Source: Planococcus shenhongbingii
GTDB taxonomy: Bacteria; Bacillota; Bacilli; Bacillales_A; Planococcaceae
Reading direction: 5' to 3'
Assembly: GCF_030413635.1 (NCBI RefSeq)
Contig: NZ_CP129235.1
Location: 3,534,001 to 3,598,000, forward strand
Length of the DNA: 64,000 nt
The notes below the pieces were generated by a model that saw nothing but the letters and a program-made list of their open reading frames with translations, was not told the origin of the DNA and did no database searches. The translations under genes and the position numbers were made by a program. This document shows positions 34,385 through 42,084 of this stretch, one piece after another; within the stretch, counting starts at the first letter, position 1; the number at the start of each line of letters is the position of its first letter.

Positions 34385-35185
34385 CTAGCTGTTCAAATAT
34401 GCCTGTATCAGTTCCACCGTTTCTTCCGAATGGCTGATGTGCGGATTATGCCCTGCCGCTTCCATTACAACCAGCTGGCTGTCTTTAATTTGTTCATGGA
34501 CGAACCGGCCGACTTCCGGCGGTGCAATGGCATCAAACTGCGGCTGGAGAATCAGCGTCGGAACCGTAACTTTGGACAGTTCAGAACGGACATCCGATGT
34601 AAACGTCACTTCCGCGAAATTCCGTGCAATCACCGGGTCATTGGAACACAGGATCTGCTCGAATTCCTCCGCTAAATGCGGGCGGTCTTCATTTTGCATC
34701 ACTACAGGCGCCAAGTATTTTGCCCATTCTTTATAATTGACTTCCATCATATCCAGCAGTTCATCAATATCGGACTTCTCAAAACCGCCGTAGTAATCCG
34801 ATTCGTTCAGATAATAAGGAGAAGGTCCGATCATGACCAACTTATCAATCATGTCCGGGCGCTCGATGGATGCCAGCGCGCCGATCATGCTGCTGACCGA
34901 ATGCCCGACAAAAACGATATTTTCCAAGTTAAGAGCATCGCATAAATCGAGTAAATCCTGTTTATAGCCGTGCAGCGTACCATAGCGCTCAGTCGAATAA
35001 GCGGACTTGTCGCTTTTTCCCGATCCCACGTAATCAAAGAGCACAACACGGTATTTATCTTCAAAAGCTGGCGCAATTTCACTCCAGACATACTGGTCGC
35101 AGCCAAAGCCGTGGCCGAACACCAGCATTTGTTTTCCTTGTCCGAACACCCGGACATTATTGCGTTTGATAATTTCTTCAGACAT
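34385..35185 (-). CDS. RsbQ-like alpha/beta hydrolase, copy 2
   Basis: 266 residues, about 70% identical by eye to copy 1 and similarly close to RsbQ. Ser96 in GHSVSSMIGALA, Asp in QFDAIAPPEVG, His in AAGHNPHISH. The start at 35185 (MSEEIIKRNN) is 9 bases behind GGAGGAG and again makes the nucleophile residue 96. It is the first gene of the pair with the PAS-GGDEF gene, in the same order as rsbQ-rsbP in B. subtilis. Confidence 0.88.
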   Translation of the reverse strand: MSEEIIKRNNVRVFGQGKQMLVFGHGFGCDQYVWSEIAPAFEDKYRVVLFDYVGSGKSDKSAYSTERYGTLHGYKQDLLDLCDALNLENIVFVGHSVSSMIGALASIERPDMIDKLVMIGPSPYYLNESDYYGGFEKSDIDELLDMMEVNYKEWAKYLAPVVMQNEDRPHLAEEFEQILCSNDPVIARNFAEVTFTSDVRSELSKVTVPTLILQPQFDAIAPPEVGRFVHEQIKDSQLVVMEAAGHNPHISHSEETVELIQAYLNS

Positions 35186-35356
35186 CTGTATCCACTCCTC
35201 CAGCAAACCCGAAAATCTATTCCATATCCATCATTGCATTAATCTCAATGATATCAATCAAATAAGGAAACTGCTAACATTTATATCTATTTTACTGGAT
35301 AAAAAAGTATGAATTGGATAGAAAGTAACGAAAAACTCTACAAAAATCCAAGCAAA

Positions 35357-35388
35357 AATGGCCGAATCTACTTCCAGCCATTCTCGTT
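35357..35388 (-). terminator. Probable terminator of the SDR operon
   Basis: Minus strand AATGGC, 14-base loop, GCCATTTTTG, about 70 bases after the last SDR stop codon. Confidence 0.6.
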
Positions 35389-35457
35389 TACGTTTTATTC
35401 TCTTGCCACGTTTAATTTACGATACAAAAATCCAGCCGTGTTACTCATCGCCTGATT

Positions 35458-36366
35458 TCAAGAACGTTTTTCCCGCTTCATCCGTTCGCGTATCCCGCCT
35501 TCCACTTCCGTACCGGCTTTCATCGGTTCATATAAAGAACCGGAATTCGGCTCCATGGGCGGTGCATCTTCAATGACTTTCTGCACAAATTTGGCATTCA
35601 GGGACTCGGTGGTTCCTGGCATTAAATGGCTTGACAAGACTGAAGCTTTCGATTTGGCACCGACCGCCATCGACTCTTTTGGATTGTCGAGCAAGCCGAC
35701 GATGGCATCGATGACCAGCTGAGGATCGTCCATCGGCTTCATTTCAGCGGCGTGCCCGGTATAATTCCCGGTATGGATAAACCACGGCGTATCAGTTGCC
35801 CATGGCATAACGTTGCAGACATGGATGTTTTCAAAGCCTTCCAGTTTCATTTCTTCGTTCAATGCAGCACTCAATCCGGCTACGGCATGTTTCGCGGCGC
35901 TGTAGCCGGTGTAATAAGGAAAGGCTATTTCGCTGGTAACCGAACCGAGGTTGATAAGGATGCCCTGCCCGGTCTCCTTGAAATGGCGCAGCGCAAAATG
36001 GCTGCCGTTAATGGTGCCTTTGACATTAACTTCAATAACGCGCTTTAAATCTTCCGTCGGGATGTCGGTAAACGGTCCGATGGCGCCGATGCCGGCATTG
36101 TTGATCCATACATCAATCTTGCCGAATGCCTCAAGCGCCTGTTCAAACAAATGGGCCATGTCCTGTTCGTTGCTGACATCGGTTGTAACCGCAATCGCCT
36201 GCGGCCCCAGCTCTTCCGCAAGCGCTTCGATCAAACCGGTACGCCGTGCTGCCAGCACCACATTGGCGCCTTCAGCTGCCAGCTGCCTCGCCACGCCTTT
36301 GCCGATGCCGCTCGAAGCGCCTGTAATGACCACCGTCATCCCTTCACGGGACGTCTTTTTAGACAT
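35458..36366 (-). CDS. Short-chain dehydrogenase/reductase, tandem copy 1
   Basis: 302 residues, classical SDR with a C-terminal extension. NADP-type TGASSGIGKGVARQLA near 12, VWINNAGIGAIG near 90, catalytic Ser in LINLGSVTSE and YTGYSAAKH with the Tyr-xxx-Lys pair near 160. The tail after about residue 255 carries SGSLYEPMKAGTEVEGGIRE, a pattern shared by all three copies. ATG at 36366 follows AAGGAGGAATT. Last gene of a three-gene set transcribed right to left. Substrate unknown. Confidence 0.87.
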   Translation of the reverse strand: MSKKTSREGMTVVITGASSGIGKGVARQLAAEGANVVLAARRTGLIEALAEELGPQAIAVTTDVSNEQDMAHLFEQALEAFGKIDVWINNAGIGAIGPFTDIPTEDLKRVIEVNVKGTINGSHFALRHFKETGQGILINLGSVTSEIAFPYYTGYSAAKHAVAGLSAALNEEMKLEGFENIHVCNVMPWATDTPWFIHTGNYTGHAAEMKPMDDPQLVIDAIVGLLDNPKESMAVGAKSKASVLSSHLMPGTTESLNAKFVQKVIEDAPPMEPNSGSLYEPMKAGTEVEGGIRERMKREKRS

Positions 36367-36405
36367 GATCAATTCCTCCTTCTCTTCAACAATTCTGGGC
36401 TGCAT

Positions 36406-37320
36406 TTATTTCCGATCAGACATGTTCTTTTCGAAGCGTTCACGCAAATCACCCGTTACATCAGTCCCTTCTTGGCGCGGTTCAAACAAACTGCCTGAAG
36501 TTGCGGGAGCGGGAGGTGCCTCGTAAAGCATTTTGCCGAACAGTTCGCTGTTCATTTTACGGGCAGTTTTTGGCAATACACCACTTGAAAAGGCTGCCCC
36601 TTTTACTTTTGCCCCCACTTCCAGGGTTTGCTGGGGACTATCGATCTGGCTGATGATAGCATCCACCACTTGCTGCGGGTCATCTGCCGGCCCTATGGCA
36701 ATTTCATGGCCGCTGTAATTGCCGGCATGGGCGGTCCATGGTGTATCGGTAACCCATGGATCCACGGAACAAATATGGATGTCCTTGAAATCTTCCAGCC
36801 CCATCTCCTGATGCAGCCCATTGCTGACCCCCGATACGCCGTATTTGCTTGCGGTGTAGGCGGCTCCGAAAGCCAGTGGAACTTTACTGGCAAAAGATGA
36901 AACATTGATAAGCGTGCCGTATTTCTGTTTCTTGAATTGGCTCAGCGCAAAATGGCTGCCATAGAAAGTGCCCAGCAAATTGATTTCAATAGTGCGGTTC
37001 AGGTCTTTGAGCGGTGTATCGGTAAACGAGCCGAATGTCCCGATGCCGGCATTGTTGATCCAGACATCAATTTTCCCGAATGACGACATCGCCGTTTCAA
37101 TCAGCCGGGCGACATCTTGTTCTCTGCTGACATCGGCCGTTACGGCAACCGTATTCGGACCGCATTCCTTTGCCAGCGCTTCGATTAAATTTGTTCTGCG
37201 GGCGGCAACCACCAAGTTCGCCCCTTCTCTTGCCAGCCGCTTGGCAACTCCTTTGCCGATGCCGCTGGAAGTGCCGGTAATGACCACTGTCAATCCGCTG
37301 CGAGACTGTTCATCTGCCAT
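36406..37320 (-). CDS. Short-chain dehydrogenase/reductase, tandem copy 2
   Basis: 304 residues. TGTSSGIGKGVAKRLA near 14, VWINNAGIGTFG near 93, catalytic Ser in LINVSSFASKV, and AAYTASKYG with Tyr/Lys near 162. Its tail has SGSLFEPRQEGTDVTGDLRE. AGGAGGAATTCGC precedes the ATG at 37320. It lies 39 bases downstream of copy 3 and 39 bases upstream of the copy 1 start, an operon spacing. Confidence 0.87.
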   Translation of the reverse strand: MADEQSRSGLTVVITGTSSGIGKGVAKRLAREGANLVVAARRTNLIEALAKECGPNTVAVTADVSREQDVARLIETAMSSFGKIDVWINNAGIGTFGSFTDTPLKDLNRTIEINLLGTFYGSHFALSQFKKQKYGTLINVSSFASKVPLAFGAAYTASKYGVSGVSNGLHQEMGLEDFKDIHICSVDPWVTDTPWTAHAGNYSGHEIAIGPADDPQQVVDAIISQIDSPQQTLEVGAKVKGAAFSSGVLPKTARKMNSELFGKMLYEAPPAPATSGSLFEPRQEGTDVTGDLRERFEKNMSDRK

Positions 37321-37359
37321 GCGAATTCCTCCTCTTATCGATGTCTCGTTTTCAGATTG

Positions 37360-38277
37360 TCATTTTTCTTCATCTTTTAACTTTTTCTTTAGCCGCTCAC
37401 GCATTTCTCCTGAAACTCCCGTGCCGATCCGTTTCGGTTCATGGAGGCTGCCGGATGTCCTTTCCGCTTGCGGAGCTGACCGAAGCATGGCAAGCAATGA
37501 CCTACCATTCAAGTATTCCACCACTTTCGGCATTAGTTCATAGGAAGCGACCGCAGTTTTCGACTTGAAGCCGACATCCACATTCGGCTGCGGCTTGTCG
37601 ATCAGCCCAATGATCACCTCAATGACTTTTTCCGGATCGTCCACCGGCCCGAGTATGATTTCATGGCCGCTGTAATTGGCAAGATGCTCCACCCACGGCG
37701 TATCCGTAACCCACGGATGGACTGTGCAGACATGGATATCGCTGCGTTTTTCCAGCTCCATCTCCTGGTATAATCCGGCGCTCATCCCGGTGATGCCGAA
37801 TTTGGTGGCGGTGTAAGCCGCCCCGAAAGGCAGCGGGACTTTGCTGACAAAAGAAGACATATTGATGAGCGTGCCGTATCCCTGGCTCTTGAACTGCCGA
37901 AGTGCCAAGTGGCTGCCGTACATCGTCCCAATCATATTGATATCTACGAGCCGGTTTAAGTCTTTCAAGGGCGTGTCCGTAAACGAACCGAGAATGCCTA
38001 GCCCGGCGTTATTGAACCAGACATCGACCGTTCCGAACTTTGACAAAGCCGTTTCCATCAACTCCACCATCTCTTTTTCATTGCTGATATCAGTTGTCAC
38101 CGCCGTCGCATTTGGCCCGCATTCCGCTGCCAACTCTTCAATCAGGTCCGTGCGGCGGGCGGCCAGCACTACATTTGCCCCTTGTGCCGCAAGCTTCTGC
38201 GCCACTCCTTTGCCAAAACCGCTCGATGCTCCAGTAATGACAATTGTCAGGCCTTGGCGTGATTTCTTCCTCTTCAT
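37360..38277 (-). CDS. Short-chain dehydrogenase/reductase, tandem copy 3
   Basis: 305 residues. TGASSGFGKGVAQKLA, VWFNNAGLGILG, Ser in LINMSSFVSKV, and AAYTATKFG with the Tyr-xxx-Lys pair. Its tail has SGSLHEPKRIGTGVSGEMRE followed by a Lys-rich end. The ATG at 38277 sits behind GGAGGGATT; the 19 additional residues of the longer frame lack support. First gene of the SDR set. One unusual replacement is Phe for Ile in the glycine motif. Confidence 0.87.
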   Translation of the reverse strand: MKRKKSRQGLTIVITGASSGFGKGVAQKLAAQGANVVLAARRTDLIEELAAECGPNATAVTTDISNEKEMVELMETALSKFGTVDVWFNNAGLGILGSFTDTPLKDLNRLVDINMIGTMYGSHLALRQFKSQGYGTLINMSSFVSKVPLPFGAAYTATKFGITGMSAGLYQEMELEKRSDIHVCTVHPWVTDTPWVEHLANYSGHEIILGPVDDPEKVIEVIIGLIDKPQPNVDVGFKSKTAVASYELMPKVVEYLNGRSLLAMLRSAPQAERTSGSLHEPKRIGTGVSGEMRERLKKKLKDEEK

Positions 38278-38380
38278 CGGGAATCCCTCCATTGACGGTT
38301 CGAATAGTTTCAGGAGTTTCGAAAGCCCTTCCACTTCAGTAAAACGTTTTAATCTTACTGGAATCAGCAGGTTTTAGTGC

Positions 38381-38413
38381 AAAAAATAAAGCCGGCCAAA
38401 CATTCAGGCCAGC
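38381..38413 (-). terminator. Intrinsic terminator of the 63-residue gene
   Basis: Minus strand GCTGGCC, 9-base loop, GGCCGGC, then TTTATTTTTT. Confidence 0.8.
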
Positions 38414-38449
38414 TCTCTTACTTCTGCATCATTTTCTATAATTGCTCAA

Positions 38450-38641
38450 TTAATAGCTCAGCGCTTTCTCATACAGCCATCTTTTTAAATTGCCAACTGA
38501 TGGGAAAGAGACGGCTTCACCGGTAAGCTTATTTTCTGCCCGAACGATGACATCGAATTCATCCTGAATGAAAGACCATCCGTCTTCAATAAGAACACGC
38601 GTCATCTTTATTACCATGCTTGACCCTTTGATCATTTCCAT
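38450..38641 (-). CDS. Small hypothetical protein
   Basis: 63 residues: MEMIKGSSMVIKMTRVLIED at the start and FPSVGNLKRWLYEKALSY at the end; a short beta-rich part followed by a helix, no membrane segment. Not recognised. AGGGAGGCTGTGAAG precedes the ATG at 38641, so the 16-residue longer frame is unlikely. A terminator follows. Confidence 0.65.
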   Translation of the reverse strand: MEMIKGSSMVIKMTRVLIEDGWSFIQDEFDVIVRAENKLTGEAVSFPSVGNLKRWLYEKALSY

Positions 38642-38884
38642 CTTCACAGCCTCCCTTTCGTTATTGTGAAATCCATTATAATGCATCACTTTAAATTTTC
38701 CAGACTTTTCTATTAAATTACTTTTCTATTCCTTGTTTCTTCTTTTATTAAACCATCTTTTCATGGCGCCTATAAGAAAAATGCTCATAATGTCTCGGCA
38801 ATTCCGATGCATGTAATTTATAGAAGGAATTCAATTCAGGATACTTCTTTATCGCTATTTTTAAGTTGCCTTATTATTAAGAAT

Positions 38885-38909
38885 GTTTAGCTCTTGGGTC
38901 ATGGGGTAC
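38885..38909 (+). promoter_or_regulatory. SigB-type promoter of the YsnF/YflT-like gene
   Basis: GTTTAG (38885-38890), 13-base spacer, GGGTAC (38904-38909), close to the Bacillus SigB consensus GTTTAA-N12-15-GGGTAT. It places transcription start about 45 bases before the chosen ATG. Confidence 0.7.
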
Positions 38910-38963
38910 ATAAAAAGTACCTTGCTTTTAAAAGGGATTCATCACCACAAGGAGGAATTCGTA

Positions 38964-39857
38964 ATGGAAAAAAGAGGTAACAAACTTATAGGTGTATATG
39001 ATGTACAGGCAGAGGTATTAAGCCAAGTAAACGAATTGAAAGCTCAAGGCCATAGTGAAGATCATATGTATGTTGTGGCCCGGGACAATGATCAATTGAA
39101 CATGATCCGGAGACAGACTGATGTAAACCTGGATACACAGGGAACCAGCCAACAGCAAGATGAAGGATTTATGGGGAAATTTGTAAACTTCCTTTCAGGC
39201 GACGACAATACGCGCAGCGTCTTCGACAATATGGGACTTGATCCTGCGGATAGAGATGCGTATTACCACCAAGTGGAAAACGGCAAAATCCTGCTTTATG
39301 TAGACGACGAATATGGTGATTCTTACCAAAGCTACAGCGATAGAGCCGGCCGCGATTCAGCAGTGACGGGCACAGCAACTGATGCGCCGTTTGCCACAGG
39401 CAGAACAACGGATTCTACTTATGACTCAACAGACAGCAGATTTGGCACAACCGGAGAAACTGAAGATGAGCGGCTGCGCCTTCACGAAGAACGCTTGAAT
39501 GTCGATAAGGAACGGGTGCAAACCGGTGAAGTGAATGTCGGCAAACGCGTTGTGGAAAGCAACCAGTCAATCGAAGTTCCAGTAGAACGTGAAGAAGTGT
39601 ATATCGAGCGCCGCCCAGTAAACGAAGAAGTAACGGGTACTGCCGCTTACGAAGATGCTAATGATACCATCCATGTTCCGCTTTCTGAAGAACGTGTGGA
39701 AGTGACGAAAAAAGACGTTGTGACTGAAGAAATCGTAGTCGGCAAACGTAAAGTCCAAGACACTGAAACAGTTAACGAAACAGTGCGCCGTGAAGAAGCG
39801 GATATCGATGAAACTGGCCAGATCAAAAGAAAAGGTAAAGACAAAGACCGTTTCTAA
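38964..39857 (+). CDS. General stress protein: YflT (GSP17M) plus YsnF (DUF2382) domains
   Basis: 297 residues. Residues 1-115 resemble YflT/general stress protein 17M (KLIGVYDVQAEVLSQVNEL, DHMYVVARDNDQLNMI). A low-complexity Thr/Asp/Ser linker (about 120-165) follows, then the YsnF-type DUF2382 domain (165-285) with ERLNVDKERVQTGEVNVGKR and VPVEREEVYIERRPVNEE. Both domains are general-stress proteins in B. subtilis. The ATG at 38964 follows GGAGGAATT; the reading from 38883 would begin upstream of the SigB promoter start point. Cytoplasmic and very acidic. Confidence 0.88.
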   Translation: MEKRGNKLIGVYDVQAEVLSQVNELKAQGHSEDHMYVVARDNDQLNMIRRQTDVNLDTQGTSQQQDEGFMGKFVNFLSGDDNTRSVFDNMGLDPADRDAYYHQVENGKILLYVDDEYGDSYQSYSDRAGRDSAVTGTATDAPFATGRTTDSTYDSTDSRFGTTGETEDERLRLHEERLNVDKERVQTGEVNVGKRVVESNQSIEVPVEREEVYIERRPVNEEVTGTAAYEDANDTIHVPLSEERVEVTKKDVVTEEIVVGKRKVQDTETVNETVRREEADIDETGQIKRKGKDKDRF

Positions 39858-39871
39858 TCCAATAAATTAAT

Positions 39872-39902
39872 AAAAAGGCAGCCTTCAACGGCTGCCTTTT
39901 TT
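39872..39902 (+). terminator. Intrinsic terminator of the YsnF/YflT-like gene
   Basis: AAGGCAGCC-ttcaac-GGCTGCCTTTTTT. Confidence 0.88.
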
Positions 39903-39911
39903 GCGTTTCTA

Positions 39912-40640
39912 TTAGGTTTTCGTCTGAGCAGCAACGATGCCGTAATAAATGCCATCGACAGACGTATAGTTGATCTGCTCAAATATGGCTTTAAACCCGG
40001 CTCCTCTTAGCAGTTCTTCCCACTCTCCCATGGAAAATAAGCCAGACTTCGCATGGTCGTATTCCCTGAATACATTTCCATTTTCGTCTCTCAGAATATA
40101 GGCGTATTCGGTTTCTGTTATCTGATCCTCAGGGTCGCTGTCATAGGTCCACTCCAAATAACGCATGCCCCGCCCGTCTTTATCCACTCCTCCGTGGCTA
40201 GTTTCTGGCCGGAAAGTTTCCTCGAACTGATCTGTCATAATGAACAGGATCCCGTTTTCGTTCAGGTGTCTTTTTGCATTGCGCATCACTTCCAGCAAAT
40301 CCTCTCCGGTTGTTAAATACATGATCGCGTCATGGATGAATACGAGATCGAATTTGGCGTCCAATACCAAATTCCGCATATCCCCTTGGAAATGTTCGCA
40401 TTCCGGATTCAACTTCCGGCTGACTTCCAGCATATCCGGAGATAAATCAGTCAAGGTCATGGAAAAATGCCGTTTCAGATAATAGGCGTTGCTGCCGCCC
40501 CCAGACCCGAACTCCAATGCCGTTTTAATATCGGGATGATAGCGCCGGATAATTTCCAGGTAAAGCGAAGCTTCTTCTTCATACTCTGTATGGGGAGACA
40601 TCAACGGCCACCACTCTGCCAATTCCTTGTACAGTTTCAT
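39912..40640 (-). CDS. Class I SAM-dependent methyltransferase
   Basis: 242 residues. Motif I ALEFGSGGGSNAYYLKRHF near 42, MTLTDLSPDMLEVSRK near 62, the motif II region DLVFIHDAIMYL near 98 and post-motif HLNENGILFIMTDQF near 125. An insertion at 130-190 rich in Asp/Glu probably shapes the substrate site. Substrate unknown. GGAGGAGCAAGC precedes the ATG. Confidence 0.85.
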   Translation of the reverse strand: MKLYKELAEWWPLMSPHTEYEEEASLYLEIIRRYHPDIKTALEFGSGGGSNAYYLKRHFSMTLTDLSPDMLEVSRKLNPECEHFQGDMRNLVLDAKFDLVFIHDAIMYLTTGEDLLEVMRNAKRHLNENGILFIMTDQFEETFRPETSHGGVDKDGRGMRYLEWTYDSDPEDQITETEYAYILRDENGNVFREYDHAKSGLFSMGEWEELLRGAGFKAIFEQINYTSVDGIYYGIVAAQTKT

Positions 40641-40865
40641 TGCTTGCTCCTCCGCCTTTCCAGTTTTAAATTGATTGAACTATAAGGCCATTTCTTCCGC
40701 TTGTCAATACCGCATGAAAGCCCCGCTTCCATGGATTGAGAATGAGTTTTTAGGGAATCATGGGGATAAAGAGAAACTCAATCAGCGGAGGTTCTTCCCA
40801 CTGATTGCTAGTTGATCCAATGGGACTTTTAAAGTAGAAGATAACCTGGAAAAGGAGTGGATTTC

Positions 40866-41729
40866 ATGCTGTTTGAAAATTTCCGGCAGACCATAATCGA
40901 TACTGGCGATGTGCAGATCAATCTTCGCTGCGGAGGTGAAGGTCCGCCGCTTCTGCTGCTTCACGGACACCCGCAAACTCACGTTATGTGGCATTTGATC
41001 GCCCCTCTTCTTGCCAAAGATTTTACTGTGGTTATGCCCGACCTCAGAGGCTACGGCGACAGTTCCAAACCGAAATCTGTCGAAGACCATTCCACTTACT
41101 CTAAACGGGAAATGGCGAAAGACCACATCGCCGTTATGAAAGAGTTGGGATTCGAGCGATTTTCCGTCGCCGGGCATGACCGGGGCGCGCGCTGCGCTTA
41201 CCGGCTGGCACTTGATTTTCCGGATGCTGTGGACAAGCTGGCGGTGATGGACATCATTCCGACCGGTGAAACGTTCCGGCGGACTGACAAGGATTTTGCC
41301 ATGGGTTATTGGCACTGGTTTTTCCTCGCCCAGCCGTTCGATTTCCCGGAACGCGTCATCGGCCAGAATCCGGCTAACTTCTATTTCCAGGGCACGCGGC
41401 ATTTGTTTCATCCTGAAGCACTCGCCGAATACTGGCGCGCCATCCATAAGCCCGGCACCATCCATGCGATGTGTGAAGATTACCGGGCAGCAGCCTCCAT
41501 CGACAGCGAAATCGATGAACAGGACCGGGGAACCCGTAAAATCGCCTGCCCCACTCTCGTGTTATGGGGCGCCAAAGGCTCTTTGCCGAACTGGTACGAC
41601 GTATTGGAGGTCTGGCGTGAATGGGCTGACGATGTAAATGGGCGCGGCATCAGCTGCGGACATTACCTGGCAGAGGAAGCTCCGGAAGAAACATACGAGG
41701 AACTTTTGCGTTTTTTGAAAAATTGTTAG
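40866..41729 (+). CDS. Alpha/beta hydrolase with fluoroacetate (haloacetate) dehalogenase signature
   Basis: 287 residues. The catalytic set of fluoroacetate dehalogenases is complete: nucleophile Asp105 with Arg106 and Arg109 in GHDRGARCAYRLALDFP, acidic residue Asp129 in AVMDIIPT, halide-binding His150-Trp151 in YWHWFFLAQP, Tyr206 in CEDYRAAASID, and His266 in ISCGHYLAEEAPEET. Family members cleave C-F or C-Cl bonds of haloacetates to glycolate; closely related epoxide hydrolases use the same Asp but lack the HW pair. Start: ATG at 40866, 8 bases after AAAGGAG; the GTG at 40857 overlaps that site. Confidence 0.83.
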   Translation: MLFENFRQTIIDTGDVQINLRCGGEGPPLLLLHGHPQTHVMWHLIAPLLAKDFTVVMPDLRGYGDSSKPKSVEDHSTYSKREMAKDHIAVMKELGFERFSVAGHDRGARCAYRLALDFPDAVDKLAVMDIIPTGETFRRTDKDFAMGYWHWFFLAQPFDFPERVIGQNPANFYFQGTRHLFHPEALAEYWRAIHKPGTIHAMCEDYRAAASIDSEIDEQDRGTRKIACPTLVLWGAKGSLPNWYDVLEVWREWADDVNGRGISCGHYLAEEAPEETYEELLRFLKNC

Positions 41730-41848
41730 AGGGAATGCCATGCCGAAACGAAAAACTTGCGATTTTTCGGCACTGTTTTGAGAAACGCTAACTGTCATGC
41801 TAAAAGATGAAAGCAACTTCACTGTTAGTTAAATATTTACATTCATAA

Positions 41849-41882
41849 AGCTGGCCAGCAATCGGCCAGTCTTTTTTTATTG
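41849..41882 (+). terminator. Intrinsic terminator
   Basis: CTGGCC-agcaatc-GGCCAG followed by TCTTTTTTT, about 120 bases after the dehalogenase-like gene. Confidence 0.8.
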
Positions 41883-41936
41883 CGCCTGCTTCTGAATTTG
41901 ACTATATTTCATTTTCGTAAAATTCAAATAATTAGA

Positions 41937-41965
41937 TTGACACATGCTAATAGTATTGGTATTTT
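41937..41965 (+). promoter_or_regulatory. Predicted SigA promoter of the ATP-grasp gene
   Basis: TTGACA (41937-41942), 17-base spacer, TATTTT (41960-41965). The leader is about 110 bases; I see no riboswitch or attenuator in it. Confidence 0.6.
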
Positions 41966-42084
41966 TGTATTAAGTTTCTCAAATCTAATGATTCATTTTA
42001 ACCACTAATAGGATTCTTTCGTTATGCTCAAAGCAAAAGCAACAACCGTCAAAAAATCGAAATTAATCCAATGGAGGTATTCCA

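Noticed and set aside
38305..38335. Possible SigB promoter for the SDR trio (minus strand GTTTTA ... GGGCTT)
   Set aside because: Spacer of 11 is shorter than usual and the -10 matches only four of six bases, so I did not list it.
40744..40770. Possible SigB promoter before the dehalogenase-like gene (GTTTTT ... GGGATA)
   Set aside because: The -10 departs from GGGTAT at two positions and the distance to the start codon is about 100 bases; too weak to call.
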